This document shows positions 22,197 to 33,075 of a DNA stretch of 64,000 nucleotides, in pieces. Source of the DNA: Gnetum montanum (lineage: Eukaryota; Streptophyta; Gnetopsida; Gnetales; Gnetaceae); assembly GCA_015680685.1 (NCBI GenBank), contig MNCI01001437.1, forward strand, positions 1 to 64,000, written 5' to 3'. The notes under the pieces are model-generated. The model saw nothing but the letters and a program-made list of their open reading frames with translations. It searched no databases and was not told the DNA's origin. Every line of letters starts with the position of its first letter. The first letter of the stretch is position 1. The translations under genes and the position numbers were made by a program.

Positions 22197-22986
22197 TGAT
22201 GAGTCATGGTTTGTCAGGCCCAGTTATCGAAGCCCTATTATTTGATGAGTTCTGATATCAAAGCCCTATTATCTGATGAGTCCCGATATCGGAGCCCTAT
22301 TATCAGACCCCTGATATCGGGGTTGCATTAACTAGGCTGTGTATACGAGGCCCCATATACACGGCCCCATCGACACGGCCCTGTTGATGCATCCATCCAT
22401 GTGTTGACACATCCACCCATGCGTCGACACGACCCCATTTACGCAAAGTCTATTTTCAGCTATAAATAAGCATGCACCCGCTGCACTTAGCATCTTTCTA
22501 GTAGTTGTAGCAAAGCTCTTGCAGTTCATTTTTGTAAGAGTTAAACTATTTTCCCAAGTGCATGCCCGCAATGTGATGCTTGTAATTGTACGACACCTTT
22601 ATTCGAGTGTGATGTACTTGGACGCGCACATGACCGGAAATGAAGATCGAGATTACTTCATCATTACAACATTCACTTAGTTTTAATTGTTTAATTGTTA
22701 TTGTTATTTATTATTTTCTTAGTTAATATTTCTTTACCATCATTTACTATTCCTGTTGTTAAATGGAGAATGAGTATGACTTAATCACGAGCATTNATCA
22801 TATGCCTCACTCTAGAATAAACCATACGTGACAAAGCAAACACTAGTCTAGGTGGGAAGATAGCAAACTGCAATCAACATGTAACTATCTAGATCCCACA
22901 ACTAGCCCATTTGCAAAGTTTGACCGAATCATGCATGAATGCTCGTATTCGTATGGTTGAGTGTAGGGGTACCTCGCCACTCATCA
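22197..22986 (+). mobile_element. Solo LTR of the C family
   Basis: 790 bp, TGATGAGTCATGG to CTCGCCACTCATCA, exactly the C LTR length, in + orientation. TATAAATA is at 22461-22468. The flanks are AGGAA (22192-22196) and AGGAG (22987-22991), four of five bases alike as in a 5-bp target duplication. The interrupted frame resumes on the right side. No internal region is attached, so this is the product of LTR-LTR recombination. An N lies at 22797. Confidence 0.85.
22228..22318 (+). repeat. Three-unit repeat of about 31 bp in solo LTR U3
   Basis: Units begin TATCRAAGCCCTATTAT and end in TGATATC or CGATATC, upstream of the TATA box. GATATC also appears in the U3 palindromes at 158-203. Confidence 0.65.
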
Positions 22987-23410
22987 AGGAGAAAAGGAGA
23001 CAATTTGGAATATGGTACGTTAAGGCCAATTAGATGTTTCCATAGTTGCCATGTCCATGGGATGTACTAGCCTCATCACACATTGCACAATCAACATGGA
23101 TGGTACAAGACCCCAAAATAGTGGAAGAGAAACATCAAGCACTACTTAATAGATACAAATTTCAAAAGCCTAATGACAAGGGAAAGTAACCAATGGAGGA
23201 GCCACCACCAAGCACTACTTAGGCTACATCAACCTTTGTCAACTTATTTTATTTTGGCCTAGTTATTTTGCCATAACTTGTGTTAATTTTATAAATGCCA
23301 TTATGGCATTTTATGTCATGTAAATAGTGTCATATAAATCTACCTCTCAATCTTGTAAGGGACTCTATCCTCATTTTGTTTTAACTCAAGAACGAGTTTC
23401 TAGTCAGTCA

Positions 23411-23417
23411 TGGGGTA
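23411..23417 (+). promoter_or_regulatory. Element A polypurine tract
   Basis: TGGGGTA lies just before the LTR start at 23418. The text upstream (CTCAAGAACGAGTTTCTAG) matches element B's CTCAAGGATGAGTTTTCAT. Confidence 0.7.
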
Positions 23418-24176
23418 TGATAAAGTTAATTTTTCTTCACCTACGATATTATAATTACAATGTTGTATATCTGATATTGTAACACATGTTACAACATCAT
23501 AGATCCAATATCATCAGATGTGTGTAGCCTATAAATATAATACTTAGGTGCATGGATCTACATAAGTTTTCATTTCATACTAACAAAACTCTTTTAGTTT
23601 ATTTTTGTAATCTAGCACTTAGAAGTGTAAATGCTCATAATGTAGTGTGACTTAGTGCACAATGTAATTGTTCAAACATCTTATACTTGGGCATGGGTAT
23701 GACCAGAAATAAATATCAAACTATTTCATACTATTGCAACATTCTCCTAGTTTCTTGTTTTACTTAGCATAATGTTTACTATTTTTCTAGTTAATGTTTT
23801 ACTATTCCATGCACTTTACTATTACTGTTGTTATTAAGAAAAATGAGTATGATTGATCTTGAGCACTTAAGTGTAATTGTTGGATAACCCAGTAGTGCTA
23901 TCACTTGGTACACATAGTAGTGATACACTTGGTATCCCATTAGTAGTTACACAAAGCCAAAATTGTGTACAGAAGATCAAGAATGATTGCTCATCGCCAT
24001 AGGCTAGAATAGAATCGTTTACTTGTTTTACTTAGAACTAGAAACTACTGTCATTCTCATTATGTTTGTTAGAAGTAACAATGGCCTACAAACATCAGAT
24101 ATCATATACCTCACAATGAGCTGAGGCATATGCAAAAACTTCACTAGCTCCATGTGGGAAGACAACGGTCTCCTGT
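23418..24176 (+). mobile_element. Element A 3' LTR, 3' end lost
   Basis: Starts TGATAAAGTTAAT. A TATAAATA box is at 23530-23537, and the order of blocks is the same as in element B's LTR (AACAAAACTCTTTTAGTTTATTTT, CTTGAGCACTTAAG, GGATAACCCAG). The usual CACTCATCA end is missing; the sequence meets another LTR fragment at 24177. Confidence 0.75.
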
Positions 24177-24230
24177 TGATGAGTGGCGAGGTACCCCTAC
24201 ACTCAACCATACGAAACAAGCGTCGCACGC
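24177..24230 (-). mobile_element. C-family LTR end fragment, stopped at an N
   Basis: 54 bp equal to the C LTR edge (TGATGAGTGGCGAGGTACCC). It is cut by the N at 24231, after which minus-strand pol of element D starts abruptly. This is probably an assembly join. Confidence 0.8.
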
Positions 24231-24231
24231 N

Positions 24232-27200
24232 GAGAAAGTCATCAAGAAATGTGCCTTCCCCTTTATTGCTAATTTGTAGTCTTAATAGATGATCTACCAC
24301 CACATTATCATCTTTCATAAGATTGATTATGCAGAGATCGAATTTTAGCAAAAGAACCAACCATCAAATCACCTAGGATCTTACATCTTGTTTGTTTATG
24401 AGAAATAATATGGTTCTATGATCAATTTGAATGAAGATTTTTCCCCCAAGAACATAATGCCTAAATTTTTGTAGTGTAAAAATTATGACCTTAAGCTTCT
24501 TTTCATTAGTGGTATAATTTAATTGAATCTCCACAATGCTTTAAATAGCACAATGAATGTAGTACGACGTCTTCTTTTCATCAAACTGCATCAAAAATAC
24601 ACCCAATGTGAATTTAGAAGCATCTATCATTATATGAAATGATTGATCTTAGTTAGGACTCTGCAACACTAGGATTTGAGCTAACAATTCATTCGAATAT
24701 TAATAGACATTCTTACATTCTTTACTATAGATCAATAAAACATATTTCTTTGTGAGCTTAAATAAAGGCCTAGCTATTCTAGAATAATCTTTAATGAATC
24801 TATGATAATATCATGTGTGGCTAAGGAAATATCACACCTCTTTGAGCATTGTCAAAATTTTCATTATGCTTTTTATGGTGCATATCTACATCAATCCTCT
24901 TCATGGAAACATTGTGGCCAAGTATAATGTCCTCAATTATCATCAACTAGCCTTTCTTCCATTTTAGCTTTAATTTAGTGTAGGAAATCTTCGATCTAAT
25001 CCAAGGCCTCCTCAAATGTCTTTTCATATGTGGAGAATTCATACATGAAGATCTCCATACTCTTACCAATATCATCTTGGAACAAAAACATCACTAGCCA
25101 TTGGAATTTGATTGATGCATCATGCAACTAAAAGGGCATGTGTTTGAAGGTAGATGAAGATAGTTTTAGTCTAATCCTCCAACATAATAATGCAATGATT
25201 ATAACCAAAGTACCAATCAAGAAAGCTATAGTACTCCTAGCAAGATATATTGTCCAATACATGGTCCATGAACAAAGAACAAGAAATGATCCTTAAAGGT
25301 GGTAGCATTCAATAGCCTTTAGTTAATACAAACTCTCCATTCATTGCCTTTCTTTGGGATGATTGTAGTCAAAATAACCTAGCATGCAAGAAATGTGTGA
25401 TTACATTTTTCATCACATCTTGAATGTTCAAATTAAGTCTTCATTGAAGTATCCATTAATGGCTAATGCTTGAATTTGTGTATATGTAGTGTTGACAAAT
25501 TCAAGAGTCAATTCTCATGAGTTCATCATGCAACCAAGAAAAGGCTTTTCTCCACTTTGCGAGTACATTTTTTTAACTTAATATTTTTGATGATCATCAA
25601 AGTATAATTAATGATAACAATATGACCATCAATGAGGAACATGTAGTCCAAGTCCTTTGAAAGTAGCATGAGCTCCAACAATGGTGTGGGAACATACTAG
25701 AACAAATCAAAAGTGCCTTAAAATTTAAAATTATTTTGTACCACTATAGTATTTTTCATTGTATTCTATGCTTTCAAGTTAGATGATTTGACACCAGGTA
25801 GGGCAAGGAAATCTCTCCAAGATCTGATTCATGAATTTATAGTCCAACGATTCTTAAGGTAGTTAACATTTTTAATAACATAAAGACATTTTATTACACA
25901 AAAATTGCAACCATGCTTACCACATAACTAGAAAGTATTACATGAGATCAACTTCTAAGATGTCTTTCTAGTTTCATTTTACTTATCAATTTTATGGTGA
26001 AGCCCTTGGAAAACTAACTTAGCATTAATCGTGTTCAACCAAGCTCTTTCCATGATGACTGGAAAGTTTTCTCCCACCTTGTTCTCTATTTTAATCATTA
26101 AGAAATCTACAAGATACAACCATCCTACTAATGTTTCCATAATATCATTTACTTATCCCATGGGATACATGTAGGATTGGGCCACCAACTCTAGCTGAAT
26201 AGTATACTTAAGAAGAGAAAGTTTCCAATCAAGGTACTATTGCAATGAGATGATGTTGACTCATGAACTAGATTCACAAAGAGCTAGGTTGTGACCATTC
26301 TCTCATCATTTTAAATCTTTACAATGGGACTACTAAAATATTATTTCTTTTTAGGAATGTGATCTTTTATTACCACCTACATGGCTACCTTTTGGAAATA
26401 ATAATGGCCATGATACTACTAACATTGGATTCCATCTTGTTTAATCTACTAGACACTATTGAAAAACCTCTCCCTAGAATGGATGTTTCATTTTAATAGG
26501 ATTTAGGAAATGGTACCAAGACCTTGTTAATGTGAACTTTTGTTTTTCTTGTATTATTATCCTCTCCATAGAAAAAAGAGATTGTATTGGATCTAGTTCC
26601 GCAATGCTCATGTCTCTACTTATGATAGAAATGTCTATCATGAGATCTTGGACTTCATCTTGCAACCATATGAAATAGGTGTTTGATAATATTTCTTTGT
26701 CATGTACATTGAAGTAATATCAACATAATAGGTAATATCACAAAATTTGATTTGCCTTGACTACAATTTATTAGGGTTCCCACATTCCATGGGAACATGA
26801 AGTAGAACCTATTACTGTTGCTATTGAGGAGCTCATAGGTTTACTTGATGCAAGTAGGTACTATTAAAGTGTCATTTATGAAAGTAAATAAGTACATTCC
26901 TAGACACCTTGAAAGTAAGGGTTTGTGGGAAGTGCCATCTATTATCACATCAAAGTAGGAAGATTTCATGAAATAGCATCGCAAGAATTTGAAGTTTATC
27001 ATGCTAGTACTATTACATAGGCTATGGGTATGCACCTATAGCATAGTATTATTTCCTAGAGTGTGGAGTCCCCATTTACCTCTTGATGAACTTGGGATTC
27101 ATAGGCATCCCAACTTATTCTATTTTACTAGTTATGTGAGCCATGACTAGATAGCACTATGAGTCATGAGGGTCTACATAATATTCCAAGGAACCCTCAT

Positions 27201-27520
27201 TACTAGAGGATGAGGAATCCTCATCTAGATCTTCTTTAATTCTCTTAGATCATGAGAGATTTCTCTTACCCTTGCCATCATACTTCTTTCTATGTTCAAG
27301 TCATGGAATTTCTTTTATTGCAGCATTAACCATATTTTCCTCAATGTCCTTATGCATAGTGGTTAACTTTTAATTCTACACTTCCCAAACCTAGTCCACC
27401 TTATGGGCCAAGTCCACCAAGACCTTCTTAGTTTGAACTTGGTCTTCTATCAAAATCTCAATAGTAATAGAAGGTTTAGTTATGTCTTCAATGCTTTTGA
27501 CCTCCCCATTTATGTGCAGG
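24232..27520 (-). pseudogene. Element D: Athila-like gag-protease-RT-RNase H remnant
   Basis: On the minus strand, high to low coordinates: gag C-terminus and charged linker (27520-26400), protease (GENFPVIMERAWLNTINA at about 26075-26020), RT (KGNEWRVCIN near 25350; catalytic region near 25030-25055 reads IFMYEFSTY where the family has VFMDDFS), then RNase H (NYTTNEKKLKVIIFTLQKF, and NVVVDHLLRLQ at about 24280-24310). Integrase is absent because the sequence ends at the N. Both catalytic Asp residues of RT are lost. Gag continues at 42033 on the far side of element E. Confidence 0.85.
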
Positions 27521-27525
27521 GTCAT
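27521..27525. repeat. Candidate target-site duplication of element E (GTCAT / TTCAT)
   Basis: GTCAT here and TTCAT at 42033-42037, four of five bases alike. Element D gag-like sequence continues across when E is removed. Confidence 0.5.
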
Positions 27526-28329
27526 TGTAACATCCCTATTAATTATCTATAAAATATCCTATAAATAGCAAATAGAGATGCCATGGAATCCTAAGGATCT
27601 AGATCTAACCTTGAATTACTAACTTAAAAGGAAGTAGTAAAATAGATTCAAATTATTAATTAAGAGCATAAATATAATTGATCAAATAGTGAAAAAAATT
27701 ATAATACTTGTATGTATAATTAAATAAAATTTATTTAGAGAAAATTTGAGATTTGTGCAACCAGAAAAAGGATGTTGTCTAGAAATTCTACTAATTCCAT
27801 CATAAAATAGTGTGTAAAATTACTATCCTAAAGACACTTGTATTGCCTCAACTAGACATCTAGAAATAAAGTTATTTACATTTAAAATTTACTAAATTAA
27901 ATAATAAAATATTAATATATAATAATTTATATTAAATTTTCCCAAACATATTGCATGGGCTAAAATGAAAAATTATCCTTGTAATCTCAAGGTCCTAATG
28001 GCACAAACAACAAATTCATATCTATCGTATTTTATTATTTACTCACAAAAATAAATACATGGCTCATATATCCAAAAAGTGCACAAGGCTTCTAGTTTAC
28101 AAAAATACAAAATACATAAAAATTATTTTTCAAGTTTAGAAGGTCCATGTTATACAAAATTAATCCACCTTTTGTCTCATGCCTCTCTTCTGAAGTTTCC
28201 CTACCTACTTTAGGCTCTTTGCATTGAAATGCAAGAGGAGTTAGAACCCCTCAAATAAGAAAGGTTATTATATTTTCCTCTTTGTGGAGCATAAAGGTTC
28301 TGGCCCAAAAGTCTCAAGATACTATAGCA
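27526..28329. other. Element E left terminal region
   Basis: AT-rich, no coding signal. It begins TGTAACATCCC. A weak resemblance to about 41390-41470 (TCTAGA...CTCAAC) may mark LTR homology. Confidence 0.4.
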
Positions 28330-29320
28330 ATAGAGAAATTTGGTGTTGGAGGGCCAAATACCTCAATTGAAACAATTTAACTTGTAGATCCATGGGCCTT
28401 GAAAAGGATCTACAAGCACCTCAAATGGTCTAGCAAATTACTTAAGGACTTGATCTATAACCAAGTATTAACAAAATGCATACGAATTGTAAATGAGCAA
28501 GAAAATATTATTAAATAAAACTAAAATGCAAATGCAATTGTAGAAAATATAGAAATAAAATACAACACAACACTGCTATGACTTTGTAATTAAATGTTTC
28601 AAAATAATGTAACAAATGGATTTTAGAGATACATATTGGGGATTTTACAACCTCTAATTATGGATTTGGACTCTAACATAGGAGGTAGGATATGTTTTGC
28701 AATCTCTTCTCCAAGATTTGGTGCTGCTTAATCCAGTTGCAAATTGGTTCTTTGCATTTCTGGTGATCTTCACTATGGAATAATGGTGATTATCATTATG
28801 GACTTTTGGGCATCTACATTGCTTGAATGTCTCAAGTTCAATGCCTATGAAAAAATGCCAAAAGTCCTTTTGTTGAAGTAGATTGTCATTTAAATAGGCC
28901 TTGGGTTCTGTCTGGTTGTTAGTTAATTCTATCTTGATTGTTGACAATTTCCAGTACCTTCTATCATACTTGGCACACCTTTGCATGTAGCATCAATGTC
29001 AATACCATAAAATCATGACACTAGCATTAGCGCTAGTACCATAAAGTCATGATGCTAACATTAGCATCGGTACCAGAGATTCATGATGTTAGCATAGTGT
29101 TGGTATCATAGAGTCATGATGATAGTATAGTGTTGGTACCATAAAGCCATGATAATGGCATAGTGTTGATACCATAGAGTCATGATGCTAGCATAACATT
29201 GATACCATAAAGTCATGATGTTGTCATCTTTAAGAAAATAAGGTAATTGTATCTACCTTTATTTTTTCCATCAAATTAAAAAAAACTATTGGCTATGGAT
29301 TATAATACAAATTTTCTTTG
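28330..29320. repeat. Direct repeat, left copy (element E LTR segment)
   Basis: Aligns in order with 38590-39500: the ATTTGGTGTTGGAGGG start, AAAAGGATCTACAAGCACCTCAAATG, TTTGTGATTAAATGTTT-like text, GACTTTTGGGCATCTACAT, CACACCTTTGCATGTAGCAT and TGGCTATGGATTATAAT. The copies have diverged visibly. Confidence 0.85.
28985..29225. repeat. Minisatellite, about 33-bp unit, seven copies
   Basis: Units carry ACCATAAAGTCATGATGCTAG with AGCATAGTGTTGGT variants. The matching array at 39252-39397 has about four units. Confidence 0.8.
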
Positions 29321-29797
29321 GGTTGTTTCATTAGCTCCTCTTTGTTGATGTTTTGATGATTAACTTGAGAGACATCAACAAAGAATGCAAAACACCGATA
29401 CAAACTTATCACCAATGCTCTTCTCTCCACACTTGATTTGGTAGTTGTCAAATCCTGCAAAGGAGTGCTCACAATGGTGAAACGAGATCATGATGAAATG
29501 TTAAGAGTTTGAAATGAGATCAATGGGTATAGTGATTAATGGGAAATGATCATTGTAGCTAACAAGGAATTCCAAATGTTAACATCATGGCAATGGCATG
29601 GTTGCAACATGTGAACTTGCTAAAGGTGTTCATGCTTCATGTTTGAACTGCTAATTACTAAATAATGTTTTGGAGGAACCAACACTCCATCCTTGGGCTT
29701 CTCTAGCTATTAGGCTCCTCCTTTTTATTTTTGAGCCATTTGTTTTACATTAGGCTTCATGGCCTCTTGGCTTTCTTGGCATTTTCTTGCGTCGNCC

Positions 29798-29828
<31 letters not shown>

Positions 29829-31779
29829 CTTTTTCTTCTCTCTCTTTCTCTAGGGTTGAAACCTTCATTGGGTCTCATTTTGAAAGCCAAATTTTGTTTT
29901 CTCACTAAATGAGCTATGTTGCTTTCAACTTGATTGATGGAGTATGTCAAATCTTGCTTTGTTCTCTAGTCGAATGAGACGTGTTACATTCAACAAATTT
30001 GACTTGTGGAGAATGTAGAGGAGTATGTCACATGGTCATGGTGAATGAATGTCAAACATCAGTTTTCATTTTTATTTAGAATAAGGAAGTGTGTCCTTTG
30101 GCTATGGGAGTATGGCTTAAAAGGGATAATGGAGGTGATGTGAGGTGAGCATTCTTGACATAGTTGAACAAGCTAATCGAATCTCATGCATCAAGATCAC
30201 ATGGTAACTTGTTGTTATGAATCAAACACTTGCAATGACTCCAGCTTCATCCTACAAGCACAACTCGAAGAGAACAAGAAAACAAGCCAAATAATACATA
30301 TTATTACAAGAGATTACATAAGGTCATATGAGATAATAAGTAGAGCACAAGCCTTCATAGGTTACAAATGGTACAACATTAGGAATCTATGTTTTGTTTC
30401 ACAAATTTTACAAAGTTTTGTAGTTCATTTATTATGCCAAGAAGAAAATAAAAGAGATAAGAGGTCACACAGGCTTGCTTGTTGTAGGCCACAAGTGTTG
30501 TCCATGCCTTTCCCCTGTCCAAACCTATAAATAAAGGCCAACAACACTAAAAGCACACATGTTAATGTTAGATATAATCAATGTCATGTGAAGGTTTTCA
30601 TGTTTCCATGCAATGGTTTGATGATGTCTTAAGCAAGCTAGATTTTGGTGAGAAACTTGGTTTCATGCATTTTCTCCTCACCATTATGGAAGAAGATCAG
30701 GAATGCTACCAAGGAACCTTCTGTGATGTTTCCAACTTCAAGGTTAATGGCAATTAGGACATTCCAAAGCATTGAGGTTAGGACTTTCACTATTTTAGTT
30801 TAGGCATTCGAGGGCAACTTAGTTGAATAACATCACCATAAGGGTCTCCTTGTGCTCAAATGTTAGCCAAATTTGCTTCTTCATCCTCCTAGCCTAACCC
30901 TGCATGTCAACATCAACACATCAAGTGGCATCTGCATGATAAAATTGTTAAATAATGTAAAAAAAATATTGCAATAATGAAACAATGTAAGGAAAAGTAA
31001 GATCTAAAACATAGTAAAGAAATGCTAAATAGATTAGAATAAGGTAAAGCAAGGTCATACAAGGTACTACAAGATAAACTAAGGCCAACGAAGGTAAAAC
31101 GAGGTAGAAACAAAGTAAAATGAGGTTCAAAATTATTATCATCAAAGCCAGGGTACTGATATTGATATTTATGAGCAATTGAAAAGCACAGGTAATAACG
31201 GTAAACAAATGCCTAGGTTGTCAATACTAATATCAAGAGGCACTTGGACTAGCATCTTCAGAGAATGAAATATGGTAAAAACACATACAAACCTGTCCCA
31301 ATAATTGATTATGGTAGCACAATCAAATTTTGATAGTGTTGAATTGCTGCCACTAACATATCCTTCATTTTATTTTCCAAGAAGTAAACGATAGTTTACT
31401 TGAATAGCATTTGAAGGTCTGCTCTTTTCATTGAACTGTCATCAAGACTTCTCCATCAATCTATGATATCTTGAGGCAAAACCATAACACCAGAACAAAC
31501 ACACACCTAGTGTGTCACCTTCAAAGTGGAAAGCTTTGGTGAATACAAGTGCACTAAGTAATGAAGGCCTTGATTAAGGCAAGAGCTTTTACGGTGATAT
31601 GAAGCTACAATCTCTGCCCACGTAGTAGAAGAATTTACTTCTGGACCCAGAACATAAACTTTAGTTCCACAGTTGTACGAGGTCTCTGAACCATAAAATC
31701 AACTATGCTCATTGCATAATTGGACAATTCGGTTTTGGTTTCATAATCAAGATTCATTGCTACTTAGCTACATTGGTAA
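29321..31779. other. Element E region without recognised genes
   Basis: No supported coding sequence. It holds an N plus poly-C run (29795-29823), a TATAAATA at 30518-30525 followed by GGCCAACAACAC, and an AAGGTAAAR-rich stretch (30990-31130). Part of 31500-31700 may be the decayed last exon of the AUX1/LAX fragment, but I could not confirm it. Confidence 0.45.
29795..29823. repeat. N followed by poly-C run
   Basis: An N and 28 C residues, then TCTTTCTTTTTCTTCTCTC. The run is likely of uncertain length because it abuts an N. Confidence 0.8.
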
Positions 31780-32907
31780 CATCTGTCAAAGAACCCAAAA
31801 ACGTTGCTCCGGTAAACAATAAGGCCATGCAGCGGATGATATCTTTTGTAAAGCTCATCATAATAGATCTTGTCACACTATTCAGAGGTAAAAAAAAAAA
31901 AAAGAATTATCCGAGCCATGAACTACAATAGAACGCACACTGGAATCCTTGATAGTTTGATCGGTGAATCCCCAACAACTGTTTTTTTTTTTTTTACATA
32001 AAATTCAGAGGCATGGCAAACGTTCCAAATGTAATTACCTGACCACAATTGTCAAAGTAAGATAAAACAGAAACTCCGTGCACTGAAATAGTATTAAAAA
32101 AATGGTACTAGTTCCTTACTTAATGAAAGATCAATAGACCAAGAGCAGTGCTTCTAAAAAATTGTAGGAAGCACAACCAGGGCATTGGAATGAGTTCGGA
32201 GTGTATCACCAAATGCCCAGTACAGGACAATGCAGGGAGGAATGGTTGCCATCAACACATATCCCATTGCAAACAAATACACATATATATCCCATTGCAA
32301 ACAAATACACATATTTGTATTTTCTGGGTTCCCACATTGTATGCATTAACTCCCTAATAATTTTCTCACCAAGGTCCTAGATCTATTTGTCTAAGGACAA
32401 TTACGAAATGCACAGATACTTAGGCAAAATTTAGATTTTGATTTGGCCTTAGAGTATTTCTTACCTGGTAAGAACATTCCCTCCGATAGCAACGAGAATA
32501 CTGGTGGTTCCAGCGAAACAATTGAATATTTCAAAGGTTTAATACGTGATTGAAAGAATTATACAAATCTAATCAAGAAAATGAATCAAACTTACCTAAG
32601 CATAGATGTATCAAACTTGCCTGACCATGATAAAGGCCAGCTATGACCATGTACCAGGCGGTATATGTGGTTGTGGTTATGACCATATTCTGTAGTTTGT
32701 GAATTGTGGGAAGCACAGCACACTGAGGGTGGATATTCCCCCAAATACAAGTGCCCAGTCTCTCTTGTTCAAATAGAGGTTTAGAGGCCCCTCTAAAGGA
32801 CAGCAAATGCCTACAACATTGAAAACACTGCGCTGCAACTCTTTTTGGGACATCGAAACAGAAGAAGGATCGGCGACCGTAATTCTGAGCTCCTTGGCGC
32901 CTTTCAT
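31780..32907 (-). pseudogene. AUX1/LAX: AUX1/LAX auxin influx carrier fragment with introns
   Basis: AUX1/LAX proteins are plasma-membrane proton/auxin symporters of the amino acid/auxin permease family. On the minus strand the C-terminal half appears in order. Exon at about 32621-32800: LNKRDW, FTNYRIWS and, after a frame change, TTYTAWYMVIAGLYHGQ (AUX1 has LDKRTW, FHNYRIWS, TTYTAWYLAIASIIHGQ). Exon 32465-32525: FAGTTSILVAIGGNVLT. Exon 32150-32353: ELMHTMWEPRKYKYVYLFA and VLYWAFGDTLRTHSNAL. Exon about 31998-32082: QVITFGTFAMPLNFM. Last parts 31780-31985, including MSFTKDII and VYRSN, are frameshifted. Splice signals survive, such as AG|GTAAGAAA at 32464 and TTTCAG at 32083. A 26-bp tandem duplication (32262-32313) adds residues. 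The N-terminal half is not found. It is a broken host gene copied as DNA. Confidence 0.85.
32262..32313. repeat. 26-bp tandem duplication inside the AUX1/LAX exon
   Basis: CCCATTGCAAACAAATACAC plus ATATAT occurs twice in a row. On the minus strand it repeats residues within the VYLFAMGY segment and changes the frame. Confidence 0.85.
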
Positions 32908-33075
32908 GTCTTTTGTCGATCTGCGTCGTCTCTGGGCGTGGGCACAGTGCGGAGTTCCAACTTGGGATTTCTTGAGGATGAGTATGACCAGGTCAACGCT
33001 TTTGGGAACCCTTCTTTTTCATGTCAGCCTGATCTTAATTTTAATGTTTTAATCGTTCCTTTACCATTTTATTAA
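32800..33075. other. GC-richer island at the 5' side of the AUX1/LAX fragment
   Basis: Composition differs clearly from its AT-rich surroundings. A minus frame opening at ATG 32907 (MKGAKELRITVADPSSVSMS) runs without a stop into the AUX1/LAX exon, although its first 30 residues match nothing I know in that family. A plus frame 32845-33075 is also open. This may be a first exon or promoter region of an unidentified host gene. Confidence 0.35.

Larger units (their letters stand above)
20623..23240 (+). pseudogene. Element A: second ORF, right part, coiled-coil-like
   Basis: This continues the post-pol ORF of element A after element B. The first readable block (KSFNVAIMLP..LSRAKYAQVLTSTL) is duplicated about 400 bp later (EFFNVPIVLLAALSRARDAQ, 21022-21130). 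From about 21470 a long Glu/Lys/Gln-rich frame with many TAG stops looks like a coiled coil (QEENKQLTTNNVRLTNIDK, HQLREQLMRFNQDMSHL, LTNLCYANLAMLIAGRSRNE). It is cut by a solo LTR between EFEE and EKRRQ (22197-22986) and ends near 23190 (KPNDKGK*PMEEPPP). The family is unknown to me. Its place between pol and the polypurine tract matches the extra ORF of Athila-like elements. Confidence 0.55.

Noticed and set aside
28985-29225. Spaced repeats that could suggest a CRISPR array
   Set aside because: Units are contiguous and diverged, with no unique spacers and no cas genes, in plant DNA.
30186-30530. 114-codon plus frame
   Set aside because: No recognised domain, biased composition and no supporting context; probably chance in repeat DNA.
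31790-31830. FGFFDRCYQC, similar to the AUX1 C-terminus FGLFAKCYQC
   Set aside because: It overlaps the exon aligned to the YIIPSLAHMLTYRS region in adjacent frames, so the likeness is probably chance.
32845-33075. Plus-strand 76-codon frame as a gene start
   Set aside because: GC-richer and open, but no family recognised and no confirmed downstream exon; recorded only as part of the GC island.
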